Below are positions 1 through 3,148 of a stretch of 5,757 bases of DNA, piece by piece. Below the pieces are notes generated by a model. That model saw only the letters and a list, made by a program, of their open reading frames with translations, was not told the DNA's origin and did not search any database. Both the position numbers and the translations under genes were made by a program. The stretch comes from OMOG01 sp041485845 (lineage in GTDB: Bacteria; Acidobacteriota; Terriglobia; Bryobacterales; Bryobacteraceae), in assembly GCA_041485845.1 (NCBI GenBank), contig JBGPKH010000584.1, positions 1-5,757 of the forward strand. Reading direction: 5' to 3'. The stretch's first letter is position 1, and every line of letters starts with the position of its first letter.

Positions 1-138
1 CCCGTGATGAGCTCGCACCGCGAGATCTCGCCGAAGCACCGCGAGCGCATGGGCATCAAGGAGGGGCTGGTGCGTTTGTCGGTAGGGATCGAGGCGCCCG
101 AAGACATCGTCGAGGACCTCGAGCAGGCACTGGGGTAG
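1..138 (+). CDS. PLP-dependent trans-sulfuration enzyme (cystathionine gamma-synthase / methionine gamma-lyase family), C-terminal end
   Basis: The frame is open from base 1 to a TAG stop at 136-138 and gives the last 45 residues of a protein whose start lies outside the window. The tail reads SSHREISPKHRERMGI, then EGLVRLSVGIEAPEDIVEDL and a short end. The [GL]VRLSVGIE-xx-EDI-x-DL pattern is the hallmark C-terminus of the Cys/Met metabolism PLP family, where the Arg of VRLS binds the substrate carboxylate. These cytosolic enzymes make or cleave thioether amino acids such as cystathionine, methionine or O-acylhomoserine products. The tail alone does not separate synthase, lyase and sulfhydrylase members, so no symbol is given. 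An antisense scrap of the same family lies at 1253-1318. No hairpin terminator follows the stop. Confidence 0.85.
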   Translation, partial: PVMSSHREISPKHRERMGIKEGLVRLSVGIEAPEDIVEDLEQALG

Positions 139-211
139 GGGGGCGGTGTAGGGCGGCGGTATGCGCGCCGAGTTGGGCGGACCCTTTTGCATAAGCGCTA
201 ACTTGAGAAAT

Positions 212-303
212 GCTCAGTCGGTTAGACCGCCGGAGGGCGAGTGCATCATTCCAACCACCGCGCTAAGTCACCTCAAACGTCCGAAACCAAGTACCGACTG
301 AGC
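212..303. repeat. 11-bp perfect inverted repeat pair in a gene-free stretch
   Basis: GCTCAGTCGGT at 212-222 is exactly complementary to ACCGACTGAGC at 293-303, with 70 bases between the arms. It lies in the 301-base gap (139-439) between the PLP enzyme and the first antitoxin, where I see no convincing coding frame on either strand. The gap also holds a smaller near-perfect palindrome at 331-346 (CACAAGG, GT, CCTTGTG). The arms may be relics of a mobile or REP-like element or the base of a structured RNA. A pair this close could also arise by chance, so function is not claimed. Confidence 0.4.
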
Positions 304-390
304 TGAAATAGTGCCCCGCGGCATGCGTTTCACAAGGGTCCTTGTGGCGCCTTGGGATCGGTGATATCCGGGGCCGGCAGGTGGGACTGG

Positions 391-419
391 GTGCCAACGG
401 AGCCGGAAAATGATAGAAT
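391..419 (+). promoter_or_regulatory. Probable sigma70-type promoter of the Phd-like/PIN toxin-antitoxin module
   Basis: GTGCCA at 391-396 matches the -35 consensus at four of six bases. It is 17 bases from TAGAAT at 414-419, which matches the -10 consensus at five of six. Transcription would begin near 426, about 14 bases before the antitoxin ATG at 440, so the message would be almost leaderless. This fits the absence of a clear Shine-Dalgarno sequence there. The -10 box touches the palindrome at 419-437. Confidence 0.4.
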
Positions 420-437
420 GCGTACAGTGAGTACGCA
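419..437. promoter_or_regulatory. Palindromic operator candidate at the antitoxin start
   Basis: TGCGTAC (419-425) and GTACGCA (431-437) are perfect inverted arms separated by AGTGA. The palindrome begins at the last base of the -10 box and ends two bases before the ATG at 440. That is where a dimeric antitoxin would block RNA polymerase. Phd/YefM antitoxins are known to autorepress through short palindromes over their own promoter, so this is the likely binding site. Assignment to this protein is inferred from position. Confidence 0.6.
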
Positions 438-439
438 AT

Positions 440-733
440 ATGGAAACGGTTAAGGTCGGGATGCGTGAATTCCGCGAGAAGCTTGCGGGGTACTTGGAAT
501 CGGGCACCCCGTTGGCGATCATGCGGCACGGACAGACGCTCGGCTACTACATTCCCGCACAAAAGCGAAGCCGGAAGGCCGAACTCGCAGCGATGCGCGC
601 TGCCGCGAAAGACCTGGACGAAATGATCGCGTCCTGGGGCGCGAGCGAAGCCGAGTTGATGGACGAGTATAAGGGTATCCGTCAGGCTGCCCGCGAGAAG
701 AAGCGGAATGCCAAGCAAGGCTCTGGTTGTTGA
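440..733 (+). CDS. Phd/YefM-like antitoxin of a type II toxin-antitoxin module
   Basis: This 97-residue protein is predicted to neutralise the PIN toxin encoded next to it and to repress its own operon. Residues 3-39 look like a Phd/YefM N-terminal DNA-binding and dimerisation fold: TVKVGMREFREKLAGYLE, then SGTPLAIMRHGQTLGYYIP. This matches the family layout of beta strand, helix, then a TPLAIMRHG-type hairpin followed by a strand ending in IP. The rest (40-97) is charged and helical, rich in Lys, Arg, Glu and Ala, as expected of the unstructured toxin-binding tail. The ATG at 440 sits directly after the 419-437 palindrome and lacks a Shine-Dalgarno sequence. The 3' end overlaps the toxin gene by 26 bases, indicating one operon. 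I call the class from pattern, not alignment; Phd versus another small antitoxin fold is the main uncertainty. Confidence 0.75.
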   Translation: METVKVGMREFREKLAGYLESGTPLAIMRHGQTLGYYIPAQKRSRKAELAAMRAAAKDLDEMIASWGASEAELMDEYKGIRQAAREKKRNAKQGSGC

Positions 734-1130
734 CGCCAATATTCTCGTTCGGGCCGTCCTGGGGAAGCGCGTGCGCGAGGTGATCGAGACGTATTGCGAA
801 GAGGTAACGTTTTACGTCCCGGAAGCTGCTTACGCTGAAGCAGAAGAACATCTGCCCAGGCTGGTGATCAAACGCGGCGGCGATCCCAAAAAGGCGCTCG
901 CCTTGCTCGGCGCCTTGAGACACCTCGTGGAACTGATTGGAAGCGACGTTTACGGGGAGTTCGAAGGTGAAGCGCGGGAACGGCTCGGGCAGCGCGATCC
1001 GGAGGACTGGCCAATTCTGGCTTCGGCACTGGCGCTTCGCTGTCCAATCTGGACAGAAGACACCGACTTCTTCGGATGTGGAGTGGCCACGTGGACTTCC
1101 AATCGCGTTCAGGTTTTTCTGCGGGAGTGA
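708..1130 (+). CDS. PIN-domain toxin, probable ribonuclease (VapC-like)
   Basis: This 140-residue protein has the PIN nuclease plan. Strand 1 ends in LVVDANILVRAVLG with acidic D9. Acidic E44/E46/E47 lie in the helix after VPEAAYAEAEEHL. D100 is in RDPEDWPILASALAL, and D118/D120 are in IWTEDTDFFG. PIN toxins use such a cluster of carboxylates to hold Mg2+ or Mn2+ and cut RNA, often tRNA or rRNA, which arrests growth when the antitoxin is lost. All expected acidic positions are present, so it looks active. The ATG at 708 lies inside the antitoxin gene, behind a purine-rich GAGAAGAAGCGGA, so the two are translationally coupled. Length is normal for the family. The C-terminal part (NRVQVFLRE) suits the last strand of the fold. 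The RNA target cannot be read from sequence. Confidence 0.85.
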   Translation: MPSKALVVDANILVRAVLGKRVREVIETYCEEVTFYVPEAAYAEAEEHLPRLVIKRGGDPKKALALLGALRHLVELIGSDVYGEFEGEARERLGQRDPEDWPILASALALRCPIWTEDTDFFGCGVATWTSNRVQVFLRE

Positions 1131-1252
1131 TGGCTCATCGCCTGAGAAACGCCTTTAGGGCCAAAGACCAAGAAGTCTAAGCCAGCTCCAGCCGCACAAC
1201 ACCTTCGCCACGCCGTTGATCGTACGACGCCCGCTCGATCTCGGCGCGCATT

Positions 1253-1318
1253 TCAGGTGATCACCACTCCGCCCAGCACGTCGCCGTGGCCGGCCAGGTA
1301 CTTGGTCACGCTGTGTTC
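1253..1318 (-). pseudogene. Remnant of a Cys/Met-metabolism PLP enzyme (active-site lysine region)
   Basis: Read on the minus strand from 1318, the frame encodes HSVTKYLAGHGDVLGG and VVIT before a TGA at 1253-1255. This matches the PLP-lysine block of cystathionine gamma-synthase / methionine gamma-lyase enzymes (HS-x-TKY-x-x-GH-x-DV-x-GG); the lysine that would bind PLP is codon 1301-1303. Only about 21 codons are recognisable. Upstream the frame stays open to 1393 but no longer resembles the family, and downstream the roughly 200 residues expected after this block are missing. It is a broken fragment, antisense to the toxin-antitoxin genes and opposite in orientation to the family member at 1-138. 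It may derive from a paralogue or a rearranged partial copy. Confidence 0.75.
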
Positions 1319-1401
1319 GCTATCTGACGTGACAACCAGCAGCGGGTGCTGAACCGTCTTGGGGATTTGGCGGCTCAGTCGCGGAATCCGCTCCTATTGT
1401 C

Positions 1402-1580
1402 GTTACGGAGCCGCGTCAGATTTTTCGTCGGTGCGCGCCTCTGGGCGAACTTCTTGGATCGGTCAAGTTTCCGGGCGACAGTCCCCCGTACCTACGCTTC
1501 CTCCGTCTTCCTCCGCGCCTCCGCGGTCGTGAGAAAAAATCGACTGCGCAACCGCTCGCTCACGCTCGCGGCTCCGTAAC
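1402..1580. repeat. 179-bp segment bounded by perfect 14-bp inverted repeats
   Basis: GTTACGGAGCCGCG at 1402-1415 is exactly complementary to CGCGGCTCCGTAAC at 1567-1580. The enclosed 151 bases carry no gene. Terminal inverted repeats of this kind resemble a small non-autonomous element, but I see no obvious direct target duplication outside the arms (CTATTGTC on the left, ACCTTCCG on the right). The alternative is two oppositely oriented copies of a dispersed REP-like repeat. Confidence 0.6.
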
Positions 1581-1632
1581 ACCTTCCGATTCAAAGCGGC
1601 TTTTTCCGAGCCGCGACCGTCAGGAAGCGGTA
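1550..1632. repeat. REP-like imperfect inverted pair
   Basis: The 25 bases at 1608-1632 (GAGCCGCGACCGTCAGGAAG and onward) match the reverse complement of 1550-1574 at 20 of 25 positions, with a 33-base spacer holding a T-rich run. The truncated copy at 1402-1420 (GAGCCGCGTCAG) looks like the same unit lacking an internal ACCG. Two outward copies facing each other around a short spacer are typical of bacterial REP/BIME elements. From memory, GAGCCGCGA-CGT-AG-type repeats are common between genes in Solibacter-like genomes; a genome search would test that. Confidence 0.55.
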
Positions 1633-1683
1633 GGCAAGAACCGGCTTCCCAGTTCGGTCAAGCACCCACCAGCCGCCCCCGTC

Positions 1684-1712
1684 TTGACATCCTGGGAATT
1701 ACTCCTTACGTT
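1684..1712 (+). promoter_or_regulatory. Probable promoter of the AbrB/VapC module
   Basis: A perfect -35 hexamer TTGACA lies at 1684-1689. Seventeen bases on is TACGTT at 1707-1712, a weak -10 (three of six), and TAGAGT at 1712-1717 is a better hexamer but 22 bases away. Either way the -10 region lies inside the operator repeats, so binding there would exclude polymerase. The antitoxin ATG is at 1748. Confidence 0.55.
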
Positions 1713-1741
1713 AGAGTAAGGACTGCTCTAATAGTAAGGAC
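1703..1741. promoter_or_regulatory. Interlocked operator repeats upstream of the AbrB-like antitoxin
   Basis: Three overlapping symmetries occupy 39 bases. TCCTTAC (1703-1709) pairs with GTAAGGA (1716-1722). TTAGAG (1711-1716) pairs with CTCTAA (1726-1731). GTAAGGAC occurs twice in direct orientation, at 1716-1723 and 1734-1741, 18 bases apart. Repeats of this type over the promoter are the usual autoregulatory sites of MazE/VapB antitoxins, with the toxin-antitoxin complex bridging several dimers. The last GTAAGGAC also contains the ribosome binding site. Confidence 0.65.
1735..1740 (+). promoter_or_regulatory. Ribosome binding site of the AbrB-like antitoxin, inside the operator
   Basis: TAAGGA at 1735-1740 lies seven bases before the ATG at 1748 and supports that start. 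It is part of the second GTAAGGAC operator copy. Confidence 0.65.
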
Positions 1742-1747
1742 AAGGCT

Positions 1748-1990
1748 ATGCCGGCCAGCACATTAACCAGCAAGGGACAGATCACGATACCTCAGGAGAT
1801 TCGGGAAGAGCTGCAACTTCGCAAAGGGCAGCGCCTTGAGTTTCGCGTGGACGCAAGAGGATGTCTGATTCTGAAGCCGCTCACCAACGACATCCGGAGG
1901 CTGCGGGGGATCGTGCGCTCGTCTCGAAAACGGCCGCCCTCTCTCGCCGCGATCCGCAAAGTAATCGCGGACGGATACGCCAGGCAATGA
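1748..1990 (+). CDS. AbrB/MazE-family (SpoVT-AbrB domain) antitoxin, VapB-like
   Basis: This 80-residue protein begins with a swapped-hairpin AbrB DNA-binding domain: STLTSKGQITIPQEIREEL at residues 4-22, then LRKGQRLEFRVDARGCLILKP at about 24-44. The SKGQ-x-TIP-x-x-IR-x-x-L core is diagnostic of the family. Residues 48-80 (starting DIRRLRGIVRSS, ending in an ADGYARQ tail) form the toxin-binding segment that would occupy the VapC active site. The protein should bind the repeats at 1703-1741 as a dimer to repress its operon. The ATG at 1748 has a good ribosome binding site. The stop overlaps the next start as ATGA (1987-1990), so toxin and antitoxin are coupled. Length is normal, and nothing looks damaged. 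Confidence 0.9.
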   Translation: MPASTLTSKGQITIPQEIREELQLRKGQRLEFRVDARGCLILKPLTNDIRRLRGIVRSSRKRPPSLAAIRKVIADGYARQ

Positions 1991-2385
1991 GGAGTCTGGA
2001 CACCAACGTCCTCGTGCGTTATCTCGCGGCGGACGATCCTCGCCAGTGCGCCGCCGCGGAGCGTGTCATCGAAGAGTCCATTCGGAACAGGGAGCCGCTT
2101 TATCTGACCGTGATCGTCCTGTGTGAGCTCGTCTGGGTTCTATCGCGCCTTTACCGGCAAAGCAAGCCGCAGATTGCCGATCATCTGGAGCAGATTCTCG
2201 GCACGCCACAGTTCTCGATTGAGCAAGACTCGCTCGTCCGGCGTGCCGTACGTGCATGGCGGACTGGCAAAGGCGATTTCTCCGATCATATGATCGGCGC
2301 GATCAGCCGTCAGGCAGGGTGCCGCGACACGGTATCGTTCGACCGGGATCTGCACGATGTGCCCGGGTTCTCCATCTTGACGTAA
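1987..2385 (+). CDS. vapC: VapC-type PIN-domain ribonuclease toxin
   Basis: This 132-residue PIN toxin has all catalytic carboxylates in family context: D5 in SLDTNVLVRYL, E47 in VLCELVWVLSR, D97 and D100 in KGDFSDHMIGAI, and D119 in TVSFDRDL. The ordered DTN, CE-x-x-W-V, DF-x-D-x-x-I and FD-x-D-L motifs are those of the VapC group paired with AbrB-type antitoxins. The enzyme is expected to cleave structured RNA with bound Mg2+ when free of antitoxin. The frame is open upstream to 1861, but the ATG at 1987 is preferred. It overlaps the antitoxin stop as ATGA and gives the protein its usual N-terminus directly before LDTN. The module appears intact and follows a second, unrelated antitoxin/PIN pair about 0.6 kb upstream. 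Confidence 0.92.
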   Translation: MRSLDTNVLVRYLAADDPRQCAAAERVIEESIRNREPLYLTVIVLCELVWVLSRLYRQSKPQIADHLEQILGTPQFSIEQDSLVRRAVRAWRTGKGDFSDHMIGAISRQAGCRDTVSFDRDLHDVPGFSILT

Positions 2386-2395
2386 ACAGCGCGCC

Positions 2396-2581
2396 TCAAG
2401 GCTTCACCCAAACGAAATTTGCCACTTCATCGATACTCCCGCTGCCCTTGTACCGCGCTACTTGCGGATAGGCGCACAGCGGCCTGGTTCGCACCACCTT
2501 GCCCGCCACCGCGCGGCTCGCCTCGATCCGGTCCGGGGCGAAGCGAGCGGGGTTGCCTCCGGGACCATCCACGGAGTACAC
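2396..2581 (-). pseudogene. C-terminal remnant of a tannase/feruloyl esterase family gene
   Basis: The minus-strand frame from 2581 to a TGA at 2396-2398 gives 61 residues. It contains APDRIEASRAVAGKVVRTRP, then LCAYPQVARYKGSGSIDEVANF and a short tail. Fungal-type tannase and feruloyl esterases, secreted alpha/beta hydrolases, end with the same sequence of features: APD-x-I-x-A, RTRPLCPYP-x-VA-x-Y-x-G-x-GS-x-D-x-A-x-NF, then Cys. Here the final Cys is replaced by Trp. A TGA lies immediately upstream (2582-2584), and the catalytic Ser, Asp and His regions are all absent from the window. It is therefore a gene stump between the toxin and the kinase, antisense to both. Acidobacteria often carry many members of this family. 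Confidence 0.75.
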
Positions 2582-2582
2582 T
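2553..2582 (+). promoter_or_regulatory. Possible promoter of the kinase gene
   Basis: TTGCCT at 2553-2558 and TACACT at 2577-2582 match the -35 and -10 hexamers at four of six bases each, with an 18-base spacer. The site lies over the end of the antisense remnant. The match is modest and other sites cannot be excluded. Confidence 0.3.
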
Positions 2583-2607
2583 CAACCAGATCTGTAACTC
2601 CATTATC

Positions 2608-2613
2608 GGGAGG
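2608..2613 (+). promoter_or_regulatory. Ribosome binding site of the kinase gene
   Basis: GGGAGG at 2608-2613 lies ten bases before a GTG at 2624. An in-frame TAG at 2621-2623 excludes any earlier start, so this site fixes GTG 2624 as the start. Confidence 0.6.
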
Positions 2614-2623
2614 CGTTTCGTAG

Positions 2624-3019
2624 GTGCTTGAACAGATAGCCGGCCATTACCAGGTGCTCGAAAAGCTGGGCGAGGGCGGAATGGGCGAGGTTTACAAGGC
2701 CCGTGACACCCAGTTGAACCGGTTCGTGGCCATCAAAGCGCTCCCGCCTGACAAAGTTGCCGATCCCGAACGTAGAGCGCGCTTCATCCAGGAGGCTCGC
2801 GCCGCCTCCGCGATGAATCACCCGAACATCATCACCATTCACGACATTGTGACCGAGAACGGATGCGACTTCATTGTCATGGAGTACGTTACGGGGGACA
2901 CGCTGGCCACGAAGATTGCGCATAAGGAACTGCGGTTGCCGCAGACTCTGAAGTACGCAGCCCAGATCGCGGACGCCCTCGCCCGCGCGCACGCGGCCGG
3001 CATTGTCACCGGGACTTGA
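2624..3019 (+). CDS. N-terminal kinase fragment as the sequence stands (131 residues)
   Basis: This is what a ribosome would make from GTG 2624 without correction: the ATP-binding lobe with G-loop, VAIK lysine (K38) and helix-C glutamate (E57). It ends in AAGIVTGT at a TGA (3017-3019), where the intact family reads AAGIVHRDLKP. It lacks the catalytic Asp, the DFG Asp, the membrane helix and the propeller, so no kinase activity is expected. It belongs to the broken gene 2624-5284. Confidence 0.6.
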   Translation: MLEQIAGHYQVLEKLGEGGMGEVYKARDTQLNRFVAIKALPPDKVADPERRARFIQEARAASAMNHPNIITIHDIVTENGCDFIVMEYVTGDTLATKIAHKELRLPQTLKYAAQIADALARAHAAGIVTGT

Positions 3020-3148
3020 AACCGTCGAACATCATGATTGCCGGGGACGGCACGGTCAAGGTGCTCGATTTCGGGCTGGCGAAACTAAGCGCCGCCGTGC
3101 GCATCGCGGACGAGGCCACCGCAACTATGGCGAAGACCGGCGAGGGCG

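Larger units (their letters stand above)
1131..1683. other. Gene-free stretch with gene scraps and REP-like repeats
   Basis: No intact gene is supported between the first toxin and the second module. The minus strand has a fragment of a PLP enzyme at 1253-1318. Next to it (1177-1251, minus, another frame) is a 24-codon open stretch ending GEGVVRLELA that I cannot assign. From 1402 to 1632 there are three related copies of a GAGCCGCG-containing sequence in both orientations. The phrase CTTCCTCCGCGCCTCCGCGG at 1508-1526 region resembles low-complexity intergenic sequence seen in several bacterial phyla. The + strand frame 1346-1579 gives an Arg/Leu/Ser-rich product without domain character, produced by these repeats. 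No terminator for the toxin operon is visible. Confidence 0.6.

Noticed and set aside
263..739. 158-codon minus-strand open frame across the first antitoxin gene
   Set aside because: It is antisense to a well-supported antitoxin, has no domain character or ribosome binding site, and half of it is the mirror of real coding sequence.
519..923. 134-codon minus-strand open frame
   Set aside because: Antisense to both antitoxin and toxin; Arg/Ser/Pro-rich composition typical of the complement of GC-rich genes.
1346..1579. 77-codon + strand open frame
   Set aside because: Lies entirely in REP-like and low-complexity sequence; product is Arg/Leu/Ser-rich without motifs.
1402..1632. CRISPR array
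   Set aside because: Only three copies, in both orientations, with unequal spacing and one truncated; no regular repeat-spacer pattern.
3002..3019. Programmed ribosomal frameshift in the kinase
   Set aside because: No slippery heptamer, no stimulatory hairpin noticed, and a second opposite shift would also be needed at 3187; indel or sequence error is simpler.
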